Below, piece by piece: positions 26,406 through 35,668 of a DNA stretch of 64,000 nt (position 1 is the stretch's first letter; each line of letters starts with the position of its first letter). This DNA is from Pseudomonadota bacterium. Lineage in GTDB: Bacteria; Pseudomonadota; Alphaproteobacteria; UBA2136; JASBTF01. The stretch is taken from the NCBI GenBank assembly GCA_030148545.1, contig JASBTF010000002.1, positions 485,218-549,217 of the forward strand, in the 5' to 3' direction. The notes beneath the pieces were generated by a model that had not been told where the DNA came from, searched no databases, and saw nothing but the letters and a program-made list of their open reading frames with translations. The position numbers and the translations under genes are program-made.

Positions 26406-26833
26406 TAAAACCCAGTTCCAAAGTTTTCTAGCAGCTGGCCAGCAATACTTGGTTTTTGCCCATGGGTACGGGTGGTGCGGTTGCTTGGATCAATAGTACG
26501 ACCATCATCCGCGCCGCGCTCTTGCAGTTCGCTCAAGCGGTTACTCTCATCAAAAGTAAGCTCTAGCACGGTACGTTCAGTTAAAATGCCAGGGTTTAGC
26601 GGTTTATCAATCACACGCTCGGATACGTAGTACCACACATCTTGCTCAAAGGTAGATGTAGAGGAGGGGCTACCAAGAATCATTGATACTTGTTCTTTAG
26701 TAGTAATACCTACACGCAGTTGTTCTAGCTGGTCGCTATGAATCACTTGGCCTCGGGTGTGCACCACGGTAGAGCAAGCGCCCAATAAAATTGCAATGCA
26801 GCCCCCATAAAATACTTTGCAGAATGTTTTCAT
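26405..26833 (-). CDS. bamE: BamE (SmpA/OmlA) outer-membrane lipoprotein
   Basis: Small lipoprotein of the outer-membrane assembly complex, 142 aa. Lipobox LLGACS gives a lipidated Cys near residue 20; HSDQLEQLRVGITTKEQVSMILGSPSS and DVWYYVSERV are the BamE core. It is divergent from the chaperone-domain gene, a common order in alphaproteobacteria. Confidence 0.9.
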   Translation of the reverse strand: MKTFCKVFYGGCIAILLGACSTVVHTRGQVIHSDQLEQLRVGITTKEQVSMILGSPSSTSTFEQDVWYYVSERVIDKPLNPGILTERTVLELTFDESNRLSELQERGADDGRTIDPSNRTTRTHGQKPSIAGQLLENFGTGF

Positions 26834-26853
26834 GCGCGTACTTTAGGCGAACT

Positions 26854-27357
26854 ATGAGTTTGAGACAACTTTTCCGGCGGCTACGTACCCCAAAACGTGA
26901 ACAACGCGCGTTGGTTTTATACAACTGGGTATGGGAACAAGCGCAAACTGCGGCGCCAAAGTTATTTGATGGCGAGCAAAATGCAAGTGATGAACCAACG
27001 CGTCAGCAACGGTTTGAGGTGTTAGGCAGCTTTGCTGTGGCCACCATTGCACAACTTAAAACACAAGGTGAGCACCCACTGGCACAGCGCTTTCATGATG
27101 TGTTTTTTGACCAGGTAGAAGCAAGTATTCGCCAAGGTGGGGTGGGTGACCCAAGTATTAATAAGCATATGAAAAAGTTTATTGGTGCATTTCAAGGTCG
27201 TTTGGTGGCGTATATGCCTGCACTGGCCGATAGCGATGCCGATGTACTTGCCGTGGCGATGGAACGCAACAAAGTGCCACAGCCTAAAAAGCTTGCAAAA
27301 ACAGTACTTGCAGAGGTGACACAGAAAAATCTGGATACAGTGCTTGATTTATCCTGA
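26854..27357 (+). CDS. Ubiquinol-cytochrome c chaperone domain protein
   Basis: 167-aa protein of the CBP3/UQCC1 type. It starts MSLRQLFRRL and has VLYNWVWEQAQ, RFEVLGSFAVATIAQLK, FDQVEASIRQGGVGDPSINKHMKKFIGAFQGRL, the typical Cbp3 helical core with the GVGD loop. In mitochondria the homologue assists cytochrome b assembly. Its position between bamE and rpmF is an alphaproteobacterial hallmark. Confidence 0.85.
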   Translation: MSLRQLFRRLRTPKREQRALVLYNWVWEQAQTAAPKLFDGEQNASDEPTRQQRFEVLGSFAVATIAQLKTQGEHPLAQRFHDVFFDQVEASIRQGGVGDPSINKHMKKFIGAFQGRLVAYMPALADSDADVLAVAMERNKVPQPKKLAKTVLAEVTQKNLDTVLDLS

Positions 27358-27421
27358 AATATGCGCTAAACAGCGCCCCTAACGACAAATTTATATATAG
27401 TTATAAGCAAGGAATAGAGCC

Positions 27422-27646
27422 ATGGCTGTACAAAAGAGCAAAAAATCGACCTCACGCCGCGATATGCGCCGTGCACACGATGCATTGAGTGGTGCCCCAA
27501 TATCTGAAAGTGCAGATACTGGTGAGCTGCACCGTCGTCACCATATTACTGCTGATGGGTGGTACCGTGGTCGCCAAGTGATTAAGCCAAAAGCGGCACC
27601 AGCACAGGCAGAAGCTCCTGCTGCTGAAGCTGCTAGCGCTGAATAG
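27422..27646 (+). CDS. rpmF: Ribosomal protein bL32
   Basis: 74-aa large-subunit protein; [20 protein letters not shown] and [17 protein letters not shown] are the L32 core, followed by an Ala/Pro-rich tail that is longer than usual. The zinc-binding Cys pairs of other L32 forms are absent. AAGGAA upstream. Usually followed by plsX; here fabH follows directly. Confidence 0.93.
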   Translation: MAVQKSKKSTSRRDMRRAHDALSGAPISESADTGELHRRHHITADGWYRGRQVIKPKAAPAQAEAPAAEAASAE

Positions 27647-27663
27647 TCAGCCTAGTTTCTGCC

Positions 27664-28620
27664 GTGAGTACGGCTGCAACAATTATTGCCGGTGTGGGAG
27701 CAGCGCTCCCCGCCGGCAAAATTTCTAATGACGAGCTAGCACGCTCGGTTCAAACTTCTGATGAGTGGATTCGTACCCGTACGGGTATTTCTCAACGTTA
27801 CGTATGTAGCGAAGGGGAAACCACAACAACACTAGCCAGTAATGCAGCACGCCATGCATTGGCCGAAGCTGGTTTAGACCGTGCAGATATTACTATTGTA
27901 GCTACTGCTACCCCAGATTTAACCTTTCCAGGTGTTTCTAGCCAAATTCAACAAATGTTGGGTTACCAAGGTGTTGCGTTTGATATTAATGCCGCGTGTA
28001 GTGGCTTTGTACATGCTATGAGCATTGCTGATAGCATGATGGCGCAAGGCGATTTAACCACTGCCTTGGTGGTTGGCGCTGATACGTTTAGCAATTTGCT
28101 CGACTGGTCGGATCGCCGTACTGCAGTGCTATTTGGCGATGGTGCTGGTGCTGTGGTGTTAAAACGCCAATTTGGTGTGCCGGGCGTACTTGGTTTTCAG
28201 TTACAGGGTGATGGCGCATTTGTAGAAGATTTACGCGCAACTGACGGCGTGGCAACCACACAAACATCTGGCTTTACCACCATGAACGGTGGTGAAGTAT
28301 TTAAACATGCAGTACGTGGTATGGCAGATAACTTAACCGAAACACTAGCTGCGCATGGGCTAGATGTAGATGCCGTGGACCACTGGGTACCACACCAAGC
28401 CAATGCACGTTTGCTGCAATCTGCCGCTAAGCAAGCTGGTATTTCGCTAGAAAAAGTGGTGATGACGGTTGACCGCCATGCCAATACATCTGCTGCTTCT
28501 GTGCCGTTGGCATTATCGGTAGCGGTGCAGGAAAAACGCTTTACAGCTGGTGACTTGGTAGCCTTTAGTGCCTTTGGTGCAGGTTTTAATTGGGGCACGG
28601 TGCTCTATCGCTGGCAATGA
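27664..28620 (+). CDS. fabH: FabH, beta-ketoacyl-ACP synthase III
   Basis: Starts fatty acid synthesis by condensing acetyl-CoA with malonyl-ACP. 318 aa with the thiolase-fold triad: Cys in DINAACSGFVHAM, His in WVPHQANARLL and Asn in RHANTSAASVPL. Starts with GTG at 27664. The rpmF-fabH-ihfA-merR order is conserved, but plsX is missing between rpmF and fabH. Confidence 0.95.
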   Translation: MSTAATIIAGVGAALPAGKISNDELARSVQTSDEWIRTRTGISQRYVCSEGETTTTLASNAARHALAEAGLDRADITIVATATPDLTFPGVSSQIQQMLGYQGVAFDINAACSGFVHAMSIADSMMAQGDLTTALVVGADTFSNLLDWSDRRTAVLFGDGAGAVVLKRQFGVPGVLGFQLQGDGAFVEDLRATDGVATTQTSGFTTMNGGEVFKHAVRGMADNLTETLAAHGLDVDAVDHWVPHQANARLLQSAAKQAGISLEKVVMTVDRHANTSAASVPLALSVAVQEKRFTAGDLVAFSAFGAGFNWGTVLYRWQ

Positions 28621-28624
28621 TTGC

Positions 28625-28653
28625 TTGACCGCGTTTAATAACAGCTTTATCTT
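28625..28653 (+). promoter_or_regulatory. ihfA promoter, leaderless arrangement
   Basis: -35 TTGACC (28625-28630), 17-nt spacer, -10 TATCTT (28648-28653), then 6 nt to the ATG at 28660. Confidence 0.65.
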
Positions 28654-28659
28654 ACTGTT

Positions 28660-28962
28660 ATGGCTAATAAAGTTCCAACACATACACGTGCTTCTCTAGC
28701 AGAAGCTGTTTATCACGAAGTCGGCTTGTCGCGTAAAAATGCGTCTGAGCTGGTGGATGCCGCAATCGAAACTATGATTGGTAGTTTAGAAAAAGGCCAA
28801 ACAGTTAAAATTTCTGGCTTTGGTAATTTTGCTGTACGCCACAAAAACGAGCGTGTAGGCCGTAACCCAAAAACTGGGGAAGAAGTGCCAATTACTCAGC
28901 GCCGTGTGGTTGTGTTCCGTGCCTCCAATATTTTGAAGGCTCAAGTTAACGGCGACGAGTAG
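28660..28962 (+). CDS. ihfA: Integration host factor subunit alpha
   Basis: DNA-bending architectural protein, 100 aa. HU/IHF fold with KISGFGNFAVRHKNERVGRNPKTGEE, the beta-arm that enters the minor groove, and the helical N-terminus (ASLAEAVYHEVGLSRKNA). Leaderless-looking promoter. Followed 4 nt later by the MerR gene. Confidence 0.92.
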   Translation: MANKVPTHTRASLAEAVYHEVGLSRKNASELVDAAIETMIGSLEKGQTVKISGFGNFAVRHKNERVGRNPKTGEEVPITQRRVVVFRASNILKAQVNGDE

Positions 28963-28966
28963 GGCT

Positions 28967-29389
28967 GTGTCGAGCACTCCTGAGCTGGATTTGTTTGGCG
29001 AGCCTATTACGGCAACGCCTGCTTCTGCTAATTCTACAAACAGTAACCAACCTTCCGAGCGAGGATATAAAGCTATTAGCGCTGCCGCTAAAGAGTTGGA
29101 TGTGGCAACACATGTACTGCGTTTTTGGGAGAGCAAATTTCCACAGCTGCAACCGATTAAAAAATCTGGCCGTCGTTATTATGGCCCAGAGCACATGGCA
29201 TTGCTTAAGCGCATTAAAACGTTGCTGCACGAGCAGGGCTACACCATTAAAGGTGTGCAAGGCGTGCTGAAAAAGCCAGGTGTGGTTAAAGAAGCTAAAG
29301 CACCAACGCCAGTTGCAGCAGCAGAACCTTTACCGCTAGATAAATGGCGTAAAGACCTTGAGCAAGCCCGTAAACTGCTCAGTGACTAA
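28967..29389 (+). CDS. MerR-family transcriptional regulator
   Basis: 140 aa from a GTG start. Winged helix with AISAAAKELDVATHVLRFWE, KKSGRRYYGPEHMALLKRI and LHEQGYTIKGVQGVL, then a disordered linker. No metal-binding Cys, so not a metal sensor. This regulator follows ihfA in many alphaproteobacteria. Confidence 0.88.
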   Translation: MSSTPELDLFGEPITATPASANSTNSNQPSERGYKAISAAAKELDVATHVLRFWESKFPQLQPIKKSGRRYYGPEHMALLKRIKTLLHEQGYTIKGVQGVLKKPGVVKEAKAPTPVAAAEPLPLDKWRKDLEQARKLLSD

Positions 29390-29840
29390 AATTTTTACTT
29401 TGTTGGCTGTTGGGTTGTGTAGCGTACCATTGGCGCAAGCGCAGGATATTTTCAGTGAACTCCGTTTGCTGAGCGAGCCACTTTTTCCCGGCAAAATTAG
29501 CATGATTAGCGAGACTGTCACGGATGTATCTGCCACCTGGCCACTGTATGAAACGGCAGAGGGGGCAAACTTTCGTGTGGTAGCCTACACACCCGGCCGC
29601 ACGCAGGAGGTGGCTTTGCCAGTAACGCAAACGTGGCAAGCTTTACCCAGCACAGCATTACAGGTGCAATTAAGCCGTTGTGTAAACCAATCACCAAACA
29701 AGCAAGGCGCAGCTGCCTTTGTGAGTGTAGCAGGTGCAGCGTCGCAAACCTTGTTTAGTGGTTGGATGTTTGCCGATGCCCCACACGCCAGCACCCTTAA
29801 CCACCGCCAGTTTGGATTACTCTTCCTCAATTGCGAATAA
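29382..29840 (+). CDS. DUF2155 periplasmic protein
   Basis: 152 aa from a GTG that overlaps the MerR stop. Signal peptide KIFTLLAVGLCSVPLAQAQ, then a small beta-rich domain whose end (LFSGWMFADAPHASTLNHRQ...LNC) is the DUF2155 signature. Two conserved Cys (SRCVNQ and the C-terminal LNC) could form a disulfide. Function unknown; the family is confined mostly to alphaproteobacteria. Confidence 0.75.
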   Translation: MTKIFTLLAVGLCSVPLAQAQDIFSELRLLSEPLFPGKISMISETVTDVSATWPLYETAEGANFRVVAYTPGRTQEVALPVTQTWQALPSTALQVQLSRCVNQSPNKQGAAAFVSVAGAASQTLFSGWMFADAPHASTLNHRQFGLLFLNCE

Positions 29841-29845
29841 AAGAA

Positions 29846-29873
29846 AACCCCGCTTAATAGCGGGGCTCTTTTT
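29846..29873 (+). terminator. Terminator of the ihfA-merR-DUF2155 unit
   Basis: CCCCGC-ttaata-GCGGGG stem followed by CTCTTTTT. Confidence 0.8.
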
Positions 29874-29894
29874 ATGCATTGGCGTGAGTAACGG

Positions 29895-32309
29895 TTAACT
29901 CTTACCCCACCAGCGTTGGAACGTACCTTTGGATTTTTCCTCAGAACCTTTTTCGGCAGTTGGCAGCGTTTCTACGTTATCTGCTTTATCATCAGCTTTT
30001 TTAGCACTAGCTTTGCGTGGTGCACGCTTGGCTTTTGGCTTATCTGATGACTTTTCGTCAGATTTAGCTGATTTTTTAGCCTTACTCTCTTCGGTAGATG
30101 CCTCATCGGCTGTGTTACGTGTCGTTTTTAGGCGGCGCACAGCTTTGGTTTTTACTGGTTTATCGCTTGCAGCACTGGCTGCTGCTGCCACGGCAGATTG
30201 CTCTGCTGGCTTAGCTTCAGCCGATTCCTCAGTACCACCATCTACTGGCTTGGAACCTTTGGTAAGGCGCTTAATAGCTGATTTTTTAGCCTGCTTGGCA
30301 GGTTTTTTACCTGCTGTAGCTTTTGGCGTAGGGGCATCATCAGCTTTAGCGTCTTTTTTGGTATTTTCTTTACGGGTACGTGGTTTACGCTCTTTTTTAT
30401 CGCTACCTTTGTTACCACCGCTAGGTTTACCATGCTTTTTCTTGCTGTAGCGTACTTCGGGTGGCTCATACGGCTTTTCACGCAGTTCTACATTAATAAT
30501 ACTGCTCGATTCTGTACCATCTGCTTTTACGCGTACCAGCTCTAGCTTCATGTCTGGCACCATAACGGTGGCATCAGCCATAAACTGAATTTGGTATTTG
30601 TATTTTGCTTCTAGGTCTTGGATCAAGGCACGTTTGTGGTTGAGAATGTACAGGCTCAACTCGGCAGAGGTATGCACAATCACGCGGTCTGCTTCGCCAG
30701 CAATATCATTTTCTTCCAAGCGGCGCAGAATCATCAGCGCAGCTGTGGCGTTAGAAACAATGCTACCACTACCCTGACAATGCGGGCAGGTAATAAAGGT
30801 AGATTCGTTTAATGATGGACGCAGACGCTGGCGGGAAATTTCCATCAAACCAAAGTTGGAGATATCGCCAACTTGCATGCGCGCACGGTCTTTACGCGCT
30901 AGTTTGCGCATCGCACGTTCCACCTGGCCGTTATGGCGGCGGTGGTCCATATCAATAAAGTCGACCACAATTAGGCCGGCCAAGTCACGCAGGCGAATTT
31001 GGCGTGCCAGTTCTTCTGCTGCTTCTAAGTTTGTTTTTAGTGCGGTTTCCTCAATATTACTACCTTGTGTGGCACTACCGGAGTTCACATCTACCGATAC
31101 CAGTGCCTCGGTAGGGTCAATAATGAGATAACCACCTGAAGGAAGCACAACACGTGTGTGGTGCAGCTTATTCAGTTTTTGCTCTACGGTATATTCGGTA
31201 AAGATTGGGCTTTTGCCGCGGTGCTCTTTCATTTTCTTCGCTGCTTCGGGCACCATGGTTTTAGCATGGTCCTTGGCTTGGCGGTAAATGCGGCGGCCAG
31301 CAATCACAATTTCCTCAACATCTTCGTTGAACATATCGCGAATGGCGCGGGCAACAAGGCTTGCATCCTCATGTACGCAGGCAAGGTTATCTTCTTTATC
31401 GAAAGATTTTTGAATGCCTTTCCATTGGTCAAGCAGGCTATCTACATCACCTTGGATGCTCTTTTGGTCTTGGCCAACACCAGCGGTGCGGATGATCAGG
31501 CCATTCTCACGTGGAATATCTAGCTTGTTGAAAATCTCACGTAGTGGCTTACGCTCGCTTGAATCATTAATTTTACGAGAGATACCACCAGCATATGGTG
31601 TGTTTGGCATCAGCACGCTAAAGCGACCAGCCAAGGCGTAGTATGTGGTCATAGCAGCGCCTTTACCGCCACGCTCTTCTTTGGTGATTTGCACCAAAAT
31701 TTTCATACCCGGCTTAAGCACTTGTTCAATACGGTAGCGGCGGTGGATTGGTGGTTTGCGCGTGTTTGGTACGCTATTATCAGGCGCTTCCTTAGGCTTT
31801 TCTTCTTGTGCTTCTTCAGCTTTAGCCGCTGTAGCAGCACGTCGTGGTGCTTTGCTTGGTACAGCTGTGCTGGTGTCTTCTGGGTTTAGGCTATTGGCAA
31901 TCGCAGCAGCACGAGCGTCTTCATCTTGCTCTGCCTCGCTTAGTTCGTGGTCGTGGCTTTCTGTTGCAGCGTTACCTACTTCCTCATCTGGGGCATTATC
32001 ATTGCCACGGCGGCGATCAGCTAGATCTTGAAGTTCTTGCAGAAGCTCGTTTTTTTCATCTTTTTCAAGGTCAAACCACTGTGGGTGAACTTCGCTAAAG
32101 GCCAAAAAGCCATTGCGTTGACCACCATAGCGGAGGAACGCAGCTTGTAGCGAGGCTTCCACGCGGTCTACTTCAGCTACATATAGGTTACCCTTTAGTT
32201 GGGTTTTACCTGCGGTTTCAACTTCAAAATCGTCAATTTTATTATCATCGGCAACGACAACGCGAATTTCTTCAGCGTGCGTACCATCGATCAGCATGCG
32301 CTTGGTCAT
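29895..32309 (-). CDS. rne: Ribonuclease E/G
   Basis: Endoribonuclease central to mRNA decay and rRNA processing, 804 aa. N-terminal S1 domain (LYVAEVDRVEASLQAAFLRYGG...GFLAFSEVHP) with an acidic insertion of ~100 residues, 5'-sensor and catalytic region (PSGGYLIIDPTEALVSVDVNSG, VVDFIDMDHRRHN), Zn-link CPHCQGSG, then a Lys/Ala/Pro-rich disordered tail of ~200 residues for RNA or degradosome binding. Monocistronic. Confidence 0.95.
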   Translation of the reverse strand: MTKRMLIDGTHAEEIRVVVADDNKIDDFEVETAGKTQLKGNLYVAEVDRVEASLQAAFLRYGGQRNGFLAFSEVHPQWFDLEKDEKNELLQELQDLADRRRGNDNAPDEEVGNAATESHDHELSEAEQDEDARAAAIANSLNPEDTSTAVPSKAPRRAATAAKAEEAQEEKPKEAPDNSVPNTRKPPIHRRYRIEQVLKPGMKILVQITKEERGGKGAAMTTYYALAGRFSVLMPNTPYAGGISRKINDSSERKPLREIFNKLDIPRENGLIIRTAGVGQDQKSIQGDVDSLLDQWKGIQKSFDKEDNLACVHEDASLVARAIRDMFNEDVEEIVIAGRRIYRQAKDHAKTMVPEAAKKMKEHRGKSPIFTEYTVEQKLNKLHHTRVVLPSGGYLIIDPTEALVSVDVNSGSATQGSNIEETALKTNLEAAEELARQIRLRDLAGLIVVDFIDMDHRRHNGQVERAMRKLARKDRARMQVGDISNFGLMEISRQRLRPSLNESTFITCPHCQGSGSIVSNATAALMILRRLEENDIAGEADRVIVHTSAELSLYILNHKRALIQDLEAKYKYQIQFMADATVMVPDMKLELVRVKADGTESSSIINVELREKPYEPPEVRYSKKKHGKPSGGNKGSDKKERKPRTRKENTKKDAKADDAPTPKATAGKKPAKQAKKSAIKRLTKGSKPVDGGTEESAEAKPAEQSAVAAAASAASDKPVKTKAVRRLKTTRNTADEASTEESKAKKSAKSDEKSSDKPKAKRAPRKASAKKADDKADNVETLPTAEKGSEEKSKGTFQRWWGKS

Positions 32310-32600
32310 GGTCGGTGCTCCTTATCGGCGACCACTGGTGTGTGCGATACATCAAAACCATCCGCTTAAAAGCGGTAGTATGGGGAATCCTTGTGGTTAA
32401 TGTGATTCATTATGATGTAGTTTTAAAATCTTGTTTTAATTGCGACAAACACTCAGTTGGTCAGTTGGTATCAAATCTTTTTTCGTTCTCGGGCAGGGGT
32501 TTTGTTGCCTGCATTTGTTGCGGCATCCTCGCCACAGCAGAAGCATCATAAACCGCTCGAGCATGGTACGCAAATGTTCTGTGCGTTAAATTTAAAATTG
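32310..32600. other. Divergent intergenic region rne / ABC permease
   Basis: About 290 nt. It must hold the rne leader on the minus strand. A CCGCTTaaaAGCGG hairpin lies at about 32361-32374. No gene seen; no clear ribosome site for the permease. Confidence 0.4.
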
Positions 32601-33533
32601 ATGCTGGGGTTATGTATTCGCCGTTTACTGACTACGCTACCAACTGCGCTGTTGGTGGCAACTTTTGTGTTTTTACTATTGCGTATTTTGCCGGGTGACC
32701 CATTAGACGTTTTGTTGGGTGAAACAGCGTTACCAGCCAATCGGGATGCTTTATCTGCGGCACTTAAGCTAGACCAGCCTTTGTTGAGCGCATATGGCAG
32801 CTATTTATTGGGCTTGGTACAGGGCAATTGGGGACAGTCTTTTTACAGTCAGCAGCCAGTGTTGAACATGCTGTGGCAGCGGTTACCAGCCACTTTGGAG
32901 CTAGGCTTGGCAGCGTTAGCGGTAGCATTAACCATTGCCATACCTGCGGGCGTTATTGCGGCACTTAACCAGCAAAAGTGGGTAGATAAAGCAGTTTTGG
33001 GCACAACCACCTTGCTATTTGCATTGCCAAGCTTTGTATTAGGCCCGTTGCTGATGCTTATTGTTGCAGTATGGCTCGGTTGGTTGCCTGTGGCTGGTCG
33101 TGGTGAGTTGGCGCACGTGGTATTGCCAGCTATAACACTGGGCGCTGCCTTAAGCGCACTCACAGCGCGGTTACTGCGCAATAGTTTGCTAGAAATTTTG
33201 AATAAAGTTTACATAACAACGGCACAAGCCAAAGGGGCTAGCTTTTGGCGTCAACTGTGTAACCACCTGTTACCTAATGCTTTATTGCCAGTGGTTACCA
33301 TTGTGGCTCTGCAGGCAGGGGTGGTGCTAACCGGTGCCGTGTTGACCGAGGCGGTATTTGCTTGGCCTGGTGTGGGCCAGTTACTGGTGGATGCTTTGGC
33401 ACAGCGTGATTATCCGCTTATTCAGGCCACAGTACTGTTTATTGCTTTGGTGTATTTGCTCATGAGCGTGCTGGCCGATGTAGGTGTAGCTGCACTAGAC
33501 CCACGTGTGCGTGACCAATGGGGGGCAAGCTAA
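32601..33533 (+). CDS. Oligopeptide-type ABC permease (DppB/OppB class)
   Basis: 310-aa inner-membrane permease with N-terminal signature LCIRRLLTTLPTALLVATFV and ILPGDPLDVLLG, six likely helices, and the EAA-type coupling loop AKGASFWRQLCNHLLPNALLPV. Start chosen at 32601 to give the family's usual N-terminus; an ATG at 32574 is possible. Neither binding protein nor ATPase is nearby, so partners must be encoded elsewhere. Substrate probably peptides or nickel. Confidence 0.85.
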   Translation: MLGLCIRRLLTTLPTALLVATFVFLLLRILPGDPLDVLLGETALPANRDALSAALKLDQPLLSAYGSYLLGLVQGNWGQSFYSQQPVLNMLWQRLPATLELGLAALAVALTIAIPAGVIAALNQQKWVDKAVLGTTTLLFALPSFVLGPLLMLIVAVWLGWLPVAGRGELAHVVLPAITLGAALSALTARLLRNSLLEILNKVYITTAQAKGASFWRQLCNHLLPNALLPVVTIVALQAGVVLTGAVLTEAVFAWPGVGQLLVDALAQRDYPLIQATVLFIALVYLLMSVLADVGVAALDPRVRDQWGAS

Positions 33534-34333
33534 TGCAATTTCCATTGAGTATGAAGTTAGCGCTAGGTTTTTTGTTGTTTGTTGTGGTGATAGCGCAGTT
33601 GAACGGTCATAGCGCCCAGTGGCAGTACTGGGATGCGTTTTTTGCAGCACCTTCGTTTGAATTTTTATGGGGTACCGATAGTTTGGGGCGAGATGTTCTC
33701 TCTCGTGCAGCGGCTGGTGTACATGTGGCGCTCGTGGTTGCAGTGGGGGTATTAGTGCTTACAGCGTTAATTGGTATCCCACTAGGGTTATTGGCCGCTT
33801 GGTATGGTGGCTGGGTGGAACAAGTGTTAACCCGTGTGAGCGATGCATTTTTAGCTATTCCCGGCTTTTTACTTGCAGTGTTGGTTACATCGTTACTGGG
33901 GCCGGGGCTTATTAATGTTATTGCCGCATTAGCCATTGCGGGGTGGATCACGTTCTACCGCCTTACACGTATTGAAACGTTAAAACTACAACAGCAAGAG
34001 TTTGTGCAAGCAGCCAAAGTGCTGGGCCAGTCACCGTGGCACATCGTATGGCAGCATTTGTTACCAAATATGGCGCCTGTATTGTTGGTGGAAGCTATTT
34101 TTGTGGCAGGTGGTGCAATTTTGGCAGAGGCAGGATTATCGTTTTTGGGTATTGGACTGCCGCTACCCGAGGCCAGCCTTGGCCAAATGCTACGTGAGGG
34201 GAGCCGCTATATGCTCGTTGCGCCACACCTCGTAGTGGCTCCGGCACTGGTTTTGGTAGCACTGTTATTGATTTTTAGTCAGCTCGGTGAAACACTCCGC
34301 CGTAACTTAACACCACAGGGAGAAGGGAACTAA
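33533..34333 (+). CDS. Oligopeptide-type ABC permease (DppC/OppC class)
   Basis: 266-aa partner permease. GTDSLGRDVLSRAAAGVHVAL is the DppC-family N-terminal motif; the coupling loop is AAKVLGQSPWHIVWQHLLPN; LAEAGLSFLGIGLPLPEASLGQML is typical of the C-terminal half. The ATG overlaps the previous stop (TAATG), and GGGG lies just upstream. Confidence 0.87.
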   Translation: MQFPLSMKLALGFLLFVVVIAQLNGHSAQWQYWDAFFAAPSFEFLWGTDSLGRDVLSRAAAGVHVALVVAVGVLVLTALIGIPLGLLAAWYGGWVEQVLTRVSDAFLAIPGFLLAVLVTSLLGPGLINVIAALAIAGWITFYRLTRIETLKLQQQEFVQAAKVLGQSPWHIVWQHLLPNMAPVLLVEAIFVAGGAILAEAGLSFLGIGLPLPEASLGQMLREGSRYMLVAPHLVVAPALVLVALLLIFSQLGETLRRNLTPQGEGN

Positions 34334-34336
34334 TTT

Positions 34337-35497
34337 ATGTTGCGGGCGTTGCTACTCGTACCTTGTTTATTGCTAGCATTAGGGGCTCAGGCAGCGCCTA
34401 CGCTGCAAAAAGTACGCCTTGGCCAACATGAGCAAGAAACCCGCGTGGTGCTAGAATTTAGCGGTGAAGTAAAGCCTAAAGCTGTATTTGACCTGCCAAA
34501 CCCTAACCGGCTGGTGCTAGATTTTCCGCAAATTAACATTGCTAAAAAGGCATTAGAACAGAGCTATAATAAAAATACCCTGATTACGGATATTCGCTCA
34601 GCACAGAACAAACCGGGTGTAGTGCGTGTGGTGATGGACCTAACCAGCCCAGCGCAAAGTAAAGTGTTTACACTTCCGCCAACTAAAGGTCGTGGCCACC
34701 GTGTGGTGGTGGATTTATTACCTTCTAAAAAGGCTGCTACCAAGCAGGTTGCGCAAGCCCGTGCACCACGCAGTATTTTAAGCACTGTGCCGCCGGTACC
34801 TAGCGCAAAAACCGAGCCTAAAGGTCCGCTTGTGGTGGTGATTGACCCTGGCCATGGCGGTAAAGACCCGGGTGCTATTGGCCGCGCACGTAATTATGAG
34901 AAACATGTGGTGCTAAGTGTGGGTAAAAAGCTGCGTGATGAACTGCGGGGTGAGGATATTAAAGTAGTGATGACCCGCAGTAGCGATAAGTTTATTCCCC
35001 TGCGTGAGCGCATGCGCATTGCACAGCGCCATAATGCAGATATGTTTATTAGCATCCATGCCGATGCTCATAAAAAACGTAGTGTACGTGGTGGTACGGT
35101 ATATGTGTTGTCAGAAAAAGCATCAGACAGAGAAGCCGCGCGCTTAGCGCGTAATGCCAATAAAGTCATTACACCGGGGCTAGATATTTCGCACGAAGCA
35201 CCAGACGTGCAAGATATTCTGATTGACCTTACGCAACGCGAAACCATGAACCGCAGTGCACTACTGGGGCGTGAGGTGTTGGAGGAGTTCCGCAAAGTAG
35301 CTTACTTGCGTAAAGACCATTTGCTTTATGCTGGCTTTGCCGTGCTTAAGGCACCTGAAGTACCGTCTATTTTAGTAGAGCTGGCCTACCTTTCTAACCC
35401 AGATGAAGAACGCAAATTGGTAGATAAAGCTTACCAAACAAAACTAGCAAAATCCTTGGCGCAAGGTATTCGTGATTACGCGAATAGGTATCATTGA
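34337..35497 (+). CDS. amiC: N-acetylmuramoyl-L-alanine amidase, AMIN + Amidase_3
   Basis: Periplasmic zinc amidase that splits septal peptidoglycan, 386 aa. Signal peptide to about residue 20 (LLALGAQAAP), AMIN domain (about 25-120, LVLDFPQINIAKK), then the catalytic domain from VVVIDPGHGGKDPGAIG with zinc ligands His, Glu (RNYEKHVVL) and His (ISIHADAH), and catalytic Glu in ILVELAYLSN. AAGGGA upstream. Symbol by family; AmiA/B cannot be excluded. Confidence 0.9.
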   Translation: MLRALLLVPCLLLALGAQAAPTLQKVRLGQHEQETRVVLEFSGEVKPKAVFDLPNPNRLVLDFPQINIAKKALEQSYNKNTLITDIRSAQNKPGVVRVVMDLTSPAQSKVFTLPPTKGRGHRVVVDLLPSKKAATKQVAQARAPRSILSTVPPVPSAKTEPKGPLVVVIDPGHGGKDPGAIGRARNYEKHVVLSVGKKLRDELRGEDIKVVMTRSSDKFIPLRERMRIAQRHNADMFISIHADAHKKRSVRGGTVYVLSEKASDREAARLARNANKVITPGLDISHEAPDVQDILIDLTQRETMNRSALLGREVLEEFRKVAYLRKDHLLYAGFAVLKAPEVPSILVELAYLSNPDEERKLVDKAYQTKLAKSLAQGIRDYANRYH

Positions 35498-35668
35498 CCA
35501 ACACGTTACCGCATAGCGGTAAACAACAATTAAATATTGTTGTTAGGGTTGTGTCCCGGAGACTTATGCCCTCGCCATAGGCGAGGTGCGTAATGTCGCA
35601 GGTAAGAACATCATGTAAATCGATAGGTATACATTGCCTAAAACTAAGCAAACAGGTATCAATACAAT

